Notes: a model not told the origin generated them from the letters alone. A stretch of DNA of 64,000 bases from Tomocerus qinae (GCA_020055645.1 CM034546.1:31496001-31560000), one strand, 5' to 3'. Numbered from the stretch's first letter, positions 1 to 12,560 are shown. Made by a program: numbers and translations.

Positions 1-2837
1 ATTGGGGATCAATTATTCGAAAGTCGATCAATTGACTAATATTTAGATTTGTGCTGCCCGGTATTATAGATCCATAGTCTCCATCGGGACAATCGTACCA
101 TTTGTAGTCTGTGTTGGTTAAATTCGTAAATAACTTGCCGAATTCTGGATCCGAAAATGGCTCTTTTACTGTACACACATATCCAGTGTTATCAGTATCC
201 ACTGCCGTTGGTCTAGGGACAAATGTTACGTTTATTCGGAGTGGTGCAATTGAAAGACAATATGCCTTAGGATTATAGGTTAACGCATGGTAAGGTGAAC
301 ATGGATCAGTTACAGTTGGTACACATGGTGTACAGGATGTAGCGGGTGATGTGATTACACATGGTGGTATTGGTCCGCTTTGAAGTTTCCCAGTTGGTAC
401 AACCATGAAAGCGAAAGAAGCTCCAGTTTTAAAACTAAACACTGAGTACCTCGAGCTAACATATGCAAACTTAGAGGCATAGTACATTTCCTTCGAGGGC
501 ATTCGGTAGTCGTCAGAGTCTCCAAATAAGGTTATCCCGAAAATCTAAACAACAATAGGTAGGTAAGTAAAATACCAAGTACCGTTTTAATTTTTTAATT
601 GGTTTGCTCAAAATTAAATAGTAGGGGATACCCGGATAGTCTACCCGCATATCTTTGCAGATTTGGAAGGAAACGGGGGAATAGACTAGTTACGGTCTTT
701 TATTCAGTTTGAAATCAATATGATAAACAGTTATGTGACAACTCAAAGGAAACGGAGGACGAAACGAAAACCCGCTGCTTAAGGGTGACTTCCCTTGCGC
801 AGAAAACAGGTCACAGTCACTTTACAGCTAAAATTATATATTCTAAAAATTGACTGGCTAAGGAACCTGAATAGGGAATTTTTGAAAAATGTAATTTAAA
901 TTCGAGAAATCATTTTTAGAAAATAAAAAATTTTAGTAAGTAATCTGCCACGTTAGATTTTTTTTAAATTTTAAATTGTAGCAAAGGCCAAGTACTATCT
1001 ATAGATTTTTGAACATTGCTCTTTGTACTTCTATATCTGTACGCTTATCCAAGGAGATTTCCTACTCAAATACATTATGAGTACATGTGGTAGTCCAGAA
1101 GAGCACGGGTGCCAGTAGCGCTAATGGCTAGTCCACAGGAGCACTGCTCTTGGGGCTTAGCCATAGGAGCTATCGACTTTAGTCCATAGGAGCAGCTCTG
1201 ATTTCTGAATTATAAATATTATTATTAGTCATCATATAATTAGTCAGTAGGTTAATATTGCATGAAAATACTTTGGACACAGTAAAATTAATAAGTAACA
1301 TCATTAAATAGACAAGTGAATCAGAGTAAAGGAGATTAATCGCAGTGAACATTAATACAATTATTGTTGCCTACATGACACTTGGTACTACAAGGAATTT
1401 TTTTTCCTGCATGCGCATATTTTAGTTCCACAACTGCAAATTAAGACTCTGAAATATGCTGTACTTGGAATACTCGACGTCCGATACCTAAGCCTACAGC
1501 TGGGTGCCCGATTTATGCCAGCGGTCCTATGAACAGAGTGCAAATTGGCCTAATCGACTTGAGGTCTAAAAGTGACAGTGAGTACAAATGGATCACTTAC
1601 AATTTCAATTACAATGTGATAAAAAGGAATCATAGACTCATGGGTAAAATGGCCGCTAACTTCTATCAAATACATAAGTGTATTAAGGTCCTTCACTTCC
1701 CACAATGGTCAATCTATTTGTAAATGTAAGACTAGTTGTGGAACTAGAATTTGCGCAATCAGAAAAAAGTACCTTGTAGTACCAAGTGTCATGTAGGCAA
1801 CAATAATTGTATAATGTTCACAGCGATTATTCTCCAAAGCATTATTAACCAACTATTAGCAATATTAACCTACTGATGTATTATATAATGACTAAAAATA
1901 ATATTCCAATATATAATCGCAGACTGAGAAAAATTTCCTACCTAAATAACTATGTATGTCTGGTAGGGCAAATTTGAATTTTACCGCGTGGTTCCAAGGA
2001 TTTTATTACTAAATAATACCTTTTAAAATTGAGTCGCATATGCTGGAGCTACTAGTTTTTAATAAATGCATACTGTTAATGCAAAGAAATCAGAACTGCT
2101 CCTATGGACTAAAGTCGATAGCTCCTATGGCTAAGCCCCAAGAGCAGTGCTCCTGTGGACTAGCCATTAGCGCTACTGGCACCCCTGCTCTTCTGGACTA
2201 CCACATACATACCTATCTATTTTTGGGGTAAGTAGTCCTTAAATTCTGTCTTATTTGTAATATTTGAAATACAATAAAAATAATGCATAGAATTTAATTG
2301 TGTAGTACATATTTAAAACTCGTTTACCTTCTCTCCAGTAACTACAGTATCCTCATCCAAATGGTCTGGTCTTTTATTCGGGTTCGGGGGTCTAATGTTG
2401 AATGTCTTACACTCATGTTCAAAAACTTGGATTTCCGCCGGGTCAACAAAAAAAATTCTTTTATGATAATTATCATCATAGAACTCTGAAATGGTTTCCG
2501 CTTTTGTGTGCACAAATGCTCTGTGAAAGTAATAAAGTAGCACAAATGTTAAATTATTACAACGACCAAATTAACAAGTTTATATCTTTGCAGCATTATC
2601 TCCTTCTATAATACTGATTCAAAATAATAAATGCTATTAATAACAGTGAGTGATAGCATTCAGAACGTAACTTACGGCCCGTTAATACAAAGTATTCCTT
2701 GAAATCCAGATGATCTTAAATCAGCAAACCCAGCTTCACGTGTTTCCCATATCGGTATGTTAGTATCATCCCTACTTGACCGGACTGTGAGATACAACTC
2801 ATAATAGTCAGCGAAGTTGCACACTGATTTACTAAAG
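1..2837 (-). CDS. 3' part of unrecognised multi-exon gene (three exons seen, runs off the window)
   Basis: Three minus-strand exons join with matching phase: 2837-2676 (162 nt, ends CC before GTAAGT), 2520-2328 (193 nt, one base then 64 codons, donor GTAAAC) and 544-1, which stays open to the window edge (181 codons). All acceptors are AG. The visible product is about 300 residues. It contains the strings CNFADYYELYLTVRSS and FVDPAEIQVFEHECKTF, and in the last exon a proline/cysteine-rich stretch around CTPCVPTVTDPC followed by several possible N-glycosylation sites (NVT, NLT). The cysteines and sequons suggest an extracellular protein (inference). I do not recognise the family. The 5' end is not placed; an open stretch at 3527-3276 could hold an earlier exon but I found no phase-matching donor. 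The second intron holds a 1.1-kb foldback element. Confidence 0.6.
755..790. repeat. Possible relic of the 33.9-34.6 kb TIR element
   Basis: The stretch reading GGAAACGGAGGACGAAACG then CCCGCTGCTTAAG resembles the right terminus of the element at 33855-34608. No matching left end was found, so this may be one broken terminus inside the second intron of the first gene. Confidence 0.3.
1085..2206. mobile_element. Foldback-type element with long inverted arms
   Basis: The left arm (about 1085-1435) and right arm (about 1735-2206) are near-perfect reverse complements, starting ATGTGGTAGTCC and ending GGACTACCACAT. The outer 115 bp (including CACAGGAGCACTGCTC) match almost base for base. The right arm is longer because about 1921-2080 has no partner on the left. 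The roughly 300-bp centre has no convincing ORF. It lies in an intron of the flanking minus-strand gene. No clear target-site duplication was found. A foldback or long-TIR non-autonomous DNA transposon is the best reading. Confidence 0.8.
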
Positions 2838-3275
2838 CTGTAACTTACAGTTCTTTTAAAGATATTCGCAAGTATCAATGGTAGGAAAAGTCGAAAATAT
2901 ATTATATTGCTCCACATATCTTCCGAAATTACTTTTAATATATGAGTCAATGCACTTATTCTGCACACAATGAGGAAGTAAGTAAACACAACATTACAAA
3001 ATTATCCAATTAAACAATTCGTTTTTAAAACTAAAGTTAATTATCTATTCTTCACGAAGTGAAACATTTGCTCATTGAGCACGTTTTGTAATTAAAAATC
3101 ATTTTACAATGTCTGAGAATGTGTGTATTTATTATTTAGTATATGTTTATGACAATTAAATAGTAATATAGTAAGAATTTGTAGTAATACAGCTATCGTC
3201 AATTACTCATTTTACTACAATTGAACTGGTACGTGGGTATGACTGAATACATTTTCTTCCTCATTGCTTTTACGG

Positions 3276-3527
3276 TTAAAACTTTGTTAAGTATGTACAC
3301 ATCCGGACTCGGTCAATACCATCTTCAACTTTATATAATTGGTGAACATTATTTGGAATTCTAATTGAACATTGAACATTTTCAGTGATTGCCAGTATAT
3401 AGTAAATAAGTAGCAATGGAATATTATGTAGTTGTGCAAAACGGATAATAGCTATATAGGTACGGTGATACATATTTTTTTCGCATCTCTCATCTGGAAC
3501 ACTAGTAAATAATGGCAAGTCCTTCAC
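3276..3527 (-). CDS. Open stretch, possible upstream exon (weak)
   Basis: An 83-codon open frame upstream of the three-exon gene has protein-like composition, with motifs such as VPDERCEKN and IPNNVHQLYKVEDG. I could not find a donor whose phase fits the exon beginning at 2837, so it is only a candidate. The rest of 2838-3770 shows nothing I can name. Confidence 0.2.
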   Translation of the reverse strand: MKDLPLFTSVPDERCEKNMYHRTYIAIIRFAQLHNIPLLLIYYILAITENVQCSIRIPNNVHQLYKVEDGIDRVRMCTYLTKF

Positions 3528-3772
3528 TTCTCAAAGATGTGAGAAGGTTGAAACTTCTACAAAAAAAGCTTCACATCATTCTTTTATCCTAGAGCTCAAC
3601 TATTAAGTCACTTGACATTTATTGGACTATGGTGACAATTTTATTGTACCTGAAGGTTTATTTTAATTTTTATGATAATAATTGTAATAGTGCTCTGCTG
3701 TTACTGTTATTATCATAAAAATTATTTATTACATGTATGTATGAACCATACATAATGACTAAAAATGATGTA

Positions 3773-4749
3773 GGGGAGACTGGGGATAGTGTACGAACTT
3801 TTTGTTTAGGCGGCTCTATAAAATCACGTTGAGGGATGTAAACTGATTTCATTATTTGAATGTAATGTCAACATACTTAGGCACTGTTACCCTATTTTTA
3901 CATATAATTTGAATCACTATCAAAACTACCAAAATATATTTTGTGGATGTCACTCTTTTCGTACACTATACCCAGTACTGGGTATAGTGTACGAATACCT
4001 TGGGGATAGTGTACGAATGTTATTATTCCATATTCTCTTCCCAAATCTAGCGTTTCCATTTCTTAGGATGCTGTCACGGATGCTGATGGTGAAATCTTTA
4101 ATATTTAATAATTATTGTAACGGTCGATATGTTTCTAAAATTATTTTTCCCAGGTGCATCAAATGAGGGATTTTAATAGGAATTTTCTATGATCCATGAA
4201 CAACAACCGAGTAATTGGAGAAATATTTACTGATGTAACCTATGTAATTAATGGAGAGTATTCAATGATGCTTACCACATTACCTATAGTTGGAAAATAA
4301 ATGGTATTGGCAAAAAGTGGTCATCCAAATGTTCGTACACCATACCCATTTGATTTCTCGTACACTATCCCCATCATGACTTTTTCGTTCTAAATATTTT
4401 TCTTCAAAAAACCTACAAAGTGATAGTCCCAAAGAGCATCGGGTATCATTTATGACAGCTTATTCTCTGCGTCAAAAAATTCGTACTGCTTAATTATGTT
4501 TTAAAAGGTCTTTGAGCAAAATTTTGTAAAGCGGCGAAAGTTTACTTTTGGGTATTTTTGGCACCATGGAAGTTAGTTTTATTTTTAGAAAACGCATTAT
4601 GAACCAGAAATTAACAATTTTTTGTTAACAAGTTCTCAAAAACATACTTCAAACTTTGAAAATTTTGTCGGCCATAAAAAGTCAAGGATTCTATGAAAAT
4701 TTTTAACTTCGTACACTATACCCATTCGTACACTATCCCCAGTCTCCCC
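3773..4749. mobile_element. TA-flanked MITE with repeated GGGGATAGTGTACGAA motif
   Basis: Terminal inverted repeats read GGGGAGACTGGGGATAGTG and are flanked by TA on both sides (3771-3772 and 4750-4751), as expected after Tc1/mariner-type integration. The motif GGGGATAGTGTACGAA or its complement recurs inside near 3784, 3960-4018 (three back-to-back copies), 4330-4370 and 4708-4735. There is no transposase, so this is a non-autonomous element of about 977 bp. The small ORF at 3909-4166 lies wholly inside it and is not credible. Confidence 0.8.
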
Positions 4750-5103
4750 TACATGCACAAAAGCAAATAATATTAAATATAGCGAGTAGAATATTTACCA
4801 TACATAATATATTTCCTGACTTTCCATGGTTATTATTTAGTAACTAAATATAGATGATAAAACTTTGTACTAAGAATGTAAAAACAGTTTGATTGTGTTT
4901 TCCCTACCCATTTTAATTTAATCTATTATATTTAACCACAATGTAGATTTCAGTTAAACACTGTAGCCTTAACCAACTAATGACTTACTTACAGTTATTT
5001 TAATACTGTTAAATCTATTTTCCTTCATTGACTCTACCTTTACTATGTATATTTCCATGATATCATACTACTATTTGTTAATACAAAGTGAAGGGATTTT
5101 GAG

Positions 5104-5698
5104 ATCAATCATAACATAACTGACTTTGCCAATAAATTAAATGCCTTCTCTTGGTCGGGAATCTACGTCGTAACGAATGACAAGCTAGTGAATAATAAAT
5201 ATTGTACTAAATATTTTTTTTAGAATTTTGGCACAAAAATGAAATCTTCATTTAATTCCTTTCTATTATGTACGTAAATAATATACAGCAGTATTGGAGA
5301 TATGTTCGAATAAATACGATGACAATAAATTACTTTGATCAAATCAATATCTCCTGACAATACAAACAATCAACCGTGGATTTATTTCATTTATATTGTT
5401 TGTATTCATAAGGCCTTTTCGACCAATGTAAATATTTATTTGGTACCTATATAAGGTAAATTTTTTTAAATTTGGATATGAAAATATATAATCAAAAAGT
5501 TTTTATTGGAAACGGGAGAAGTAAATCAGAAACGACCTGAATGATTTAAATATCGTTTGTAATATTTTCTACTAACTATCAAATTGTTACAATAATTTTG
5601 TAGATTTAAAATCAGTTGTTGTGATTGTAATGTACAGGTAAATCAAGTAAATATAACATCATTGGATTTGACTGTGCTGTGTGCTGGTGACAACAGCT
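5104..5698. repeat. Dispersed repeat, copy 1
   Basis: It matches 35876-36262 in the same orientation, starting near ATAACATAACTGACTTTGCC and ending near TTTGACTGTGCTG. This copy has about 250 bp (5215-5460) absent from the other. A third fragment lies at 46795-46868. The element type is unknown. The rest of 4760-6320 shows no gene. Confidence 0.65.
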
Positions 5699-6325
5699 TA
5701 AACAATTAATAGCAACAGATCGCATTTTTTCCAGATTATGAAGAATGGTTTTTATATTCCTGTTTTGGTATTCAATGATTACTTAATAATAATTACTCAA
5801 ATTGTAATGTCTATTAATAATTTTGACATTTCGGAATGACTTCAGTATAAACGTAAGAAAAACATCAAAGTAATCATTACTAGAGTTCTATATTTTTATA
5901 TCTCTTTACAAACAGGATGAAATTAAGGGATAGTAATTAATTCCTGCTTCAATATATCAATATTTTAATTAAGGCTATTTAGTATAAAATAGCATGTAAA
6001 TACACTCCTTCCAGAGCTGTTTGCAATAATATGAGACAATGACCCCAAATATTTTAGCATTTTTACTTCGACTTAGGCGAGCATACTGTTAAATAACTAA
6101 AAAGTACATACTGAATACTGTTTCTCGGAAAAAGACCGAGATTAATATAATATAAGCGTAAGTATATTAGCAAATACTAAATGAGGAAAAGAAACTAGAT
6201 TAAATCAACCACATAATATTAACTTAATATATACCTACCATTTGAGTAATAACCAGTTTGATTACCACATAATATTATTTATACGATTGGGTTTTAAAGC
6301 ATACGTAAAAAACGATAAAATTTTG

Positions 6326-6332
6326 TATAAAA
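6326..6332 (+). promoter_or_regulatory. TATA box of the small secreted-protein gene
   Basis: TATAAAA sits 87 bp before the start codon. An initiator-like TCATGCATT about 26-30 bp downstream would be the likely transcription start, leaving a short 5' leader. Confidence 0.55.
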
Positions 6333-6418
6333 CGCAGAGTTTTGTGTAGATCATGCATTAAACTAGATCCGGACCTGATTGTTTCAGTATCAGAATCATT
6401 TTATTCCATTATCAAAGA

Positions 6419-6975
6419 ATGGCAAAAATAATTTCAGTTGGTACCATTATCTTTTTGGTATTAGTTTTCACAGAGCTTTCAAGCACTTGCGAGAATCGTA
6501 TTGACGGGAGGAAATTATGCAGAAAGAGAAGTGTCAGAGCAACGGCAGCGCAGGTTAATTCTTTCTATTTTATATAAATTTGTTTTAACATAAATTGTCC
6601 AATGAATCAAACCAAAATTTAATTTTAATAATTGGTGATTAATAAGACTATTATGTTTTTATCTAGATTCAAGAAATTTTACTTTCTTTCGATGTAAAAC
6701 TGACACAGGAGTTGAACGATGAATTTAGCGGAATGAGTACTGCAGACAAACAGGCCTTTTTACAAGATTTGCGTAAAATGAATCAAGCGGCTGAGGCAGA
6801 ATATAAATCTCTCCGAGGAACAAGCGGCTCTAGTCAACAAGAAGTTATAAAAACTGTAGCGGATAAAGTTAGTCAAGATTTCAGTGGAAAAACTTGGTTC
6901 AAACGTCTTCAATCTTTAGCTGGAGATAAAATTACTCACCTTGTCAACAATCCAACTGAAAACTCAGACATTTAA
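6419..6975 (+). CDS. Small secreted protein, two exons, family unknown
   Basis: Exon 1 is 6419-6553 (45 codons) and exon 2 is 6667-6975. The intron starts GTTAAT after CAG and ends TTATCTAG, and the phase is 0. The 147-residue product starts MAKIISVGTIIFLVLVF, a clear signal peptide, followed by two cysteines (CENRIDGRKLC) and a basic RKRS stretch that could be a processing site. The rest is hydrophilic, probably helical, and ends after a tryptophan-containing segment (GKTWFKRLQSLAG). A TATA box lies at a suitable distance. ATG 6419 is chosen because it gives the signal peptide; the exon-2 frame has no good start of its own. A secreted effector, antimicrobial-type or hormone-like role is possible but unsupported. 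Confidence 0.7.
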
Positions 6976-7624
6976 AAATGTAGTTAGTCCCTAAAATAAT
7001 TAGGTCGCAAGACACTTTAATGTGAATTTTAATTTATGGAAAATTTCAGCTTAATTTGTTAATATAGAAATTCATTGACTTTCATTGTATATGTTGAATC
7101 GGAAATATTTTATACATATAAACTAGACTAATTTTATTGATTTAATTAAATTTTCTGAAATGTGCATCAAACATTCATTACAATTAGCACCTTCCATATC
7201 TGCGTATACTACAGAGATGATACAAGATATTATATCATAATATGATTACAACTTGTAAATGAGAACATTTATTTATACCGTGCGTTAACAAAAATGTTTT
7301 TATTTTAAGGGTATTGGCAAAAGAAAAAAGAACACGCAATAATGTTGTTGACTAAAAAGGGTTGTCAAAAATATGTTGACAATTATCATACGCTCCAAAT
7401 TTATTTATTTTAAAGGGCGAAAAGTTTACTTAAAAATTTACTAAAAAATGACAAAAAAATTACTTAAACGTTTCCTATAAAATTCAAAAAAATATTTGTT
7501 TCCTTAAATTTTTTTACTGACTAGTCGTAATGATAATTTAGCGGTTGTTTTCGGCTGTTCGTTAATTATTGTTCGTCCAGTTACAGATAGCGACTTTAGC
7601 GGTAATCTTTACAGTCGTATTATG

Positions 7625-8475
7625 TCAATGCAGTGGTGTTTAAACCCAACATGCTTTCTATACTATAAATTTTTTAACATTTACTCCCACATCATGGTAG
7701 TGTCTGAATTCTAAGCATAAACTTTATTTTAAATGGTATGACAAGATTCAACCTTTTTTGGACAATGAAAATCGGAGATAAAAGATAAGAGATAAGGAAT
7801 ATAATATAGCGCCGAATTGGTTGATTGAGCACGTGTAGGGACTGAGGATACACCTATACGGCGTATAGGTATATTCCTCCACGTGGTCAATCGATCATTA
7901 AACTGGTATTTATATTACTTATTTGTAATCCTTTATTCTTGGTCTACATTGTCCATAGAAGGTTGAATCTTGTACTATCCTTTGCGATTTGCCATAGACT
8001 AAACGTATGGAAAAATATCCATATAAGATGTACAGAACAATGATAAAACAAGGTAGTCAAATTTTTGCCCCGTATCTGTTTTGATTGGCTTTCTCGGTGC
8101 CTCGCATCACATGTCATTGGATGAAGGGAGGAGCTTAGCTTAGGCCTTCGTCGCATGGTTACAAAACCACAACCCACTGTACCCCTTTTAGTATATGGTT
8201 TCTGTACATCTTAAGTAAGAATAAACATTGTTTTTTCTTGCTGGTGAAAGTTTAATCTATGGCAATTTACAATGTTTCCACAATAAGTAATGCTTTCATT
8301 GGAACACAAAGTTTTAATAGGTATAATTTTATTTGACTTTATTATTGCCTTTATTATCGTCATATTCTGAGCCATTAGTTAGTCACATTTAAAAAAGGAC
8401 ATCTTTCATGGCATAAACAAAAACAATCTTATATAATACAGTTATGGATTAACTTACTTAAACACTAATTTCGTA
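7625..8475. repeat. 3' flank of first receptor copy, duplicated at 15.9-16.4 kb
   Basis: This stretch matches 15880-16419, including CGCCGAATTGGTTGATTGAGC near 7812 and 16030 and the near-palindromic ACGGCGTATAGGTATATTCC near 7857. A further piece of it is seen at about 14793-14840. It forms the downstream part of the receptor duplication unit. The open frame at 7944-8177 is not conserved as protein and is ignored. Nothing is recognised in 6976-7624. Confidence 0.7.
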
Positions 8476-10931
8476 TTATACGTCGTTTGGCTTTCGACTG
8501 CGAAACAGTCCAAACATTCTGAGTTTACTGCCTACCAGTGTTTCCTTTACACTTGACATAAATTTCAATATAGTAACTGCAATAAAAACTCTAATCTCCC
8601 AAAAAAAGGCGAGTATTAATGTCATTGCAACACAAAAAATAATACAAAAGATTGTAATAACATTTGAGTTATGAAACGACAAGGGCCGAGGGGATTTGTC
8701 CCAGCCCCAGCATGTTTTACATTTAGTAAAGTTGTGTGAATTGAAGTGATCCATCCATAAATTATAAATTCCGGAATGGCTCATTGTAAACAAATTTCTT
8801 TTTAGAACCGGTTTCATCAATGGTATGTTATCATTTAAAATCATCGTGAATATGGGAGTTGATAAAAAGTTATTTTCTTTTCCGACATATATTGTTTTTT
8901 CTGGTTTAACTCCTCCACTGTCTGGATTCCAAAAAGAATCATTGAGAAAGCGATGCAAGGACGAACTTTTAGCAACCAAAACAGAATTATTGCATTCTGC
9001 AATCCATTTCAGTGGATTAGTGTAAGCACGTCTTGGCGGGCCTAAAAATTGGTCGTGCAGGTTCTTAATGGTCTCCATGGTGCCATTTAATGAATATTGA
9101 TAGCGATAAATGTAGTTAAACTCATATTGAAGTTGAAACATGCTTTCCTCTTTAATAGATTGAAGGTGTAGAATAGCTGCTTCGACCGTGCTTTGGTTAA
9201 CCTGATCAAATGTCTTTTCAGTATAAGACTTGTTACATATATAATTATTCATTTTTCCAAAGGCATAACGTCCGGTAAAACTGGGAATAGTGTAATTTAT
9301 TTTGTAACAGTCATACAACTTGAGTATCCTATTTTGACGATGTTTGGGGATGAAAAAAGGATTAAATTCATTGCCGTAAGTAAATACACCAACAGCAGAA
9401 ATATCAGAAAGATTAGCCAAATGTTCAATTGATTCTATTTTCTTTACGGGACGTGGCTCAATTAAATCGGAAATGACAATTCCCTTATACCCATTTGTTG
9501 GTACAATAAACATAAGTAACATTGGGCCAATCAGCAATTTAAACCAAACCTTTTTGTTAGCTTCTGCCGACAACAAGTAACTGACTTCCGACAGATAAGC
9601 AAAGCAAATCATAGGAAAGGGAATACTTTTCTCTTTTTTACAAAACGCTACACCGTAGACTAAGGCAATTGCAGATAATATTGAAATGATGATGCCTAAC
9701 CACGCATAAGGTTGAAATGGTCGAATGTAGCCGTAAAAGGACATGCTCTCATCTTCCAAGACGACACAGGAAATGAAATTAATAGAATCTTCCAATGTTG
9801 TAATTGTTGTCTTGTTGTAATATAAGAATTAGTATCTGGCTCCCGTGTATTGAAAACTATTTGTACAAAGTTCGGTTTCTCTTTGAAACAGTCCAAATAC
9901 CCATATCCAATACATCCACATACTTTTAATGTGGCGTTTGAAAATCGACTTAGAATAACGGAAGAAATTGGCACTCCTATTCCGTTTTCTTCATTAAAGT
10001 CATAATTAGTAAAATATACATTCTGAAGTGGCGATCCACAGTTACTGCTTTTATCTTCTGATATAGAAACACTATCATATAAAATGAGCACTGCGACTGT
10101 ATTTGCAACGGAGCTTTGATCGATGAAATGGTCTATTGCCAAAGCCGACGGTGGTTTATGGTCAAACCTATTCTCCGAATACAAAGACACGAGGTTGTAA
10201 GTGTAGCGTAAAGAAGGTGAAATCTGCCGGGAATCAAATTGAGGACACAAGAAGTAGATAGCTGGGTCACTTTTATCGTACATTGGTATTAAGAACCAGG
10301 GTTTCGTCCAAAATAATTGATAAATCAAATTCGCTTTTCGATTTATTTTTTCTGAAATACCGAGAAGAAAGTTGGATTTTGACTGCGCCAGATCAGAAAT
10401 ATTTTTATCAACGAGCAAGTAAACAGTAGTATGTTTCTCAATCTCATACAAACTAAGCTGCACCGTCAAATATAAAGGCTCAATAAATCCAACGTTATCT
10501 AAAATAGCTTCAGTGAAATAATTAATAAGCATCAGATCCATGATATTCTCTGGAAAATAATTGAACACAATATTCTGTACACATACAAAACGGCTAATTA
10601 GAGGTGGTGATGACACTTTTAATTTCCTTTTCTTCAAACTCTCCATACAATAGAAAATACCTTTGCTGTATTTATTTTCATAATTAGGTTCAACCAGAAC
10701 TTCCATCGGCTCGCAGAACTTATTTTCGTCCTGAACATTGAGTCTGGTATAGGCGAAAGGAATATCTATTGCCTGTAGTTCCTCATTTAATAATTCTTCT
10801 CGGTTATTTAAATGTTGTTGCGGAAAAATCAAATTAATGTGGCAGTTTTTCTCAAAATGAACAACTTCTGACAGTTTCCATCCCAAAGTCAACTCAGAGA
10901 TTGTAATCAGGGAAGTCAAAATTAGAAATAT
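8476..10931 (-). pseudogene. Divergent ionotropic receptor, disabled copy
   Basis: The two reading frames (10931-9800, then 9795-8476) together match the intact receptor at 16420-18852 along its whole length. Two lesions are visible. The codon aligned to the intact copy's ATG reads ATA (10929-10931), with an in-frame stop upstream and no other ATG. An extra octamer near 9805-9818, a duplication of the AGACAACA kind, shifts the frame just before the first membrane segment. The second frame still encodes membrane segment 1 (AWLGIIISILSAIALVYG), the pore, segment 2 and, near the C-terminus, segment 3. Ionotropic receptors are ligand-gated cation channels related to glutamate receptors and serve in chemosensation. 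It could be a young pseudogene; a real frameshift plus a non-AUG start is less likely. Confidence 0.85.
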
Positions 10932-11104
10932 TTTGTCAGATAACAAATTTAATTCACTTAATTACAATTTTCAAATTGCAGAGATAATATTGTCTTATTT
11001 GTATTGCACATGGAATTTTAAATAGTTTCATGTGATTACTTTAATTGTGTTGTGATTCATTCATTTGATTCTGCCAGAAAATACGTTTTTGAAAATAGCT
11101 TCAT

Positions 11105-12560
11105 TTCATATTTAATAGTTATACCATGGCATATATTATAGTATAAATTATTCCCGGTATGAATTTAGAATTGTCACATGAAAATTCCATCACAATATGT
11201 TAGCCATCGGATACAAACCAATAGACTAGTGTAGTAACAGTTCAGAAAAGTAGTAAGGCTAGTAGAAAGGAATAGCATTGCTACTATTCTGTTATCTTAC
11301 GTGGCCGCTTTATTGCATTTATACCGTTGGTACACATATAGAGATCGTTAAAAAATTACACACACTATTATTATATAAATACAAGGAGTGGAGTACCACT
11401 ATTTACGATTAACAACTAGTCTTATGGTAGCCTGAATGGTAGGTTGCCAAAAATTTCTGGCTTGTTTCTATTAAATCTATTTTATGGCTGTTAAACATTT
11501 TAATTTTTCTAGGAGCAAGAACTGAAATATTTTTGTCGGTTTGGTTGCTCTGCGAATAAGCTAATAAGCTACTTCATTGGACGTTTTAAATATTTCATCA
11601 CTTACCTTGCATTTCTAAGATTTTCCTTCATATAATATTGAACTCGTCCTGTCCAAGGATTATCCTGCAATAAAATGTATACTTGTAATACAGTATGTTA
11701 ATATTAGCAGGTGGTTAATAAATAAGGGTAGTTTATCCATTTTAAGGCGACCGAATGCGTGACTACGTCGAGTATATTATGTACATATAATATGAGTATA
11801 ACCTTGTGTGAAAACTTCGGTTGGATTCTACGTAATAAATAATAAATTACCTAGTCAGATAACCACCTAACTTTCATAAATGTTAAATGTTAAATATTCT
11901 TTAATGTTATAGTTGGCTATGAATTAGTAAATAGGATATAAATATTTTATCTACGACAGTAACACAGAAATAAGGCAGAAAAAATGTTCTGCAAGAAACT
12001 ATTCGTGCTTTCCGTCTGTTTGCTGCTATCGAAGTCTTTACTTAATGTTTAGTTTATACATAATATTCTTTTGGCGACTGACAGCTACGAAACAGAAATT
12101 TAGATTGCTTTTAATTAGCGTTATCATAGAAATGAGCATAACTGTTAAACGGGCTTTGAATAGGCTGATATAAGACAAGGCAAACAGTAATTCAATTGGG
12201 ATCTTATTTGGATTGGATATCAGACTAATTATGATTTTTAGAGAAATCTACGACGTCAATGTCAGCTTTGTGCATACTAAAGACTCGTTTTATTAAAATA
12301 CATTCAAACCAAAACAATTTATTATATTTAACGGGATACTGAACTAATTTTAAATGCTCCTTAATTACAATTGAAACTTGGCTTTCATTTTTAACTAAAG
12401 ATGTAATATACGATGTCTCTAAAATTACACAAATAAATATTCGTTGCAAATTATGCATTTTTAAATAGTTAACGTATCTTTAGATAATTTTGGAAATTAA
12501 ATAAATGTACACGCCGTATTTTACATTTGTCATAAGACGGAAAATCCGCTCCGTCAATTA
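11105..12560. repeat. 5' flanking block, copy A
   Basis: The region upstream of the dead receptor matches 15090-15770 (partly) and 19605-22560 (fully, interrupted by an insertion). Shared landmarks are CCCGGTATGAATTTAGAATTG, TTAATATTAGCAGGTGG and GGGCTTTGAATAGGCTGAT. No receptor coding sequence lies in this block. Nothing is recognised in 12561-13375 except a short hairpin, GGGGGCGGAGCCCCCC, near 13036. Confidence 0.75.
12225..12458 (-). CDS. Short ORF in the duplicated block (weak)
   Basis: The 77-codon frame contains KEHLKLVQYPVKYNKLFWFE, and the same words survive in the homologous stretch at 22225-22440. There the frame ends early, after the equivalent of FSMLKA. Conservation may only reflect a recent DNA duplication. 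It could be a relic exon; no family is recognised. Confidence 0.2.
   Translation of the reverse strand: MHNLQRIFICVILETSYITSLVKNESQVSIVIKEHLKLVQYPVKYNKLFWFECILIKRVFSMHKADIDVVDFSKNHN

Noticed and set aside
8476-10946. Two adjacent independent receptor genes
   Set aside because: The two frames are the two halves of one receptor when aligned with the intact copy; an octamer insertion separates them.
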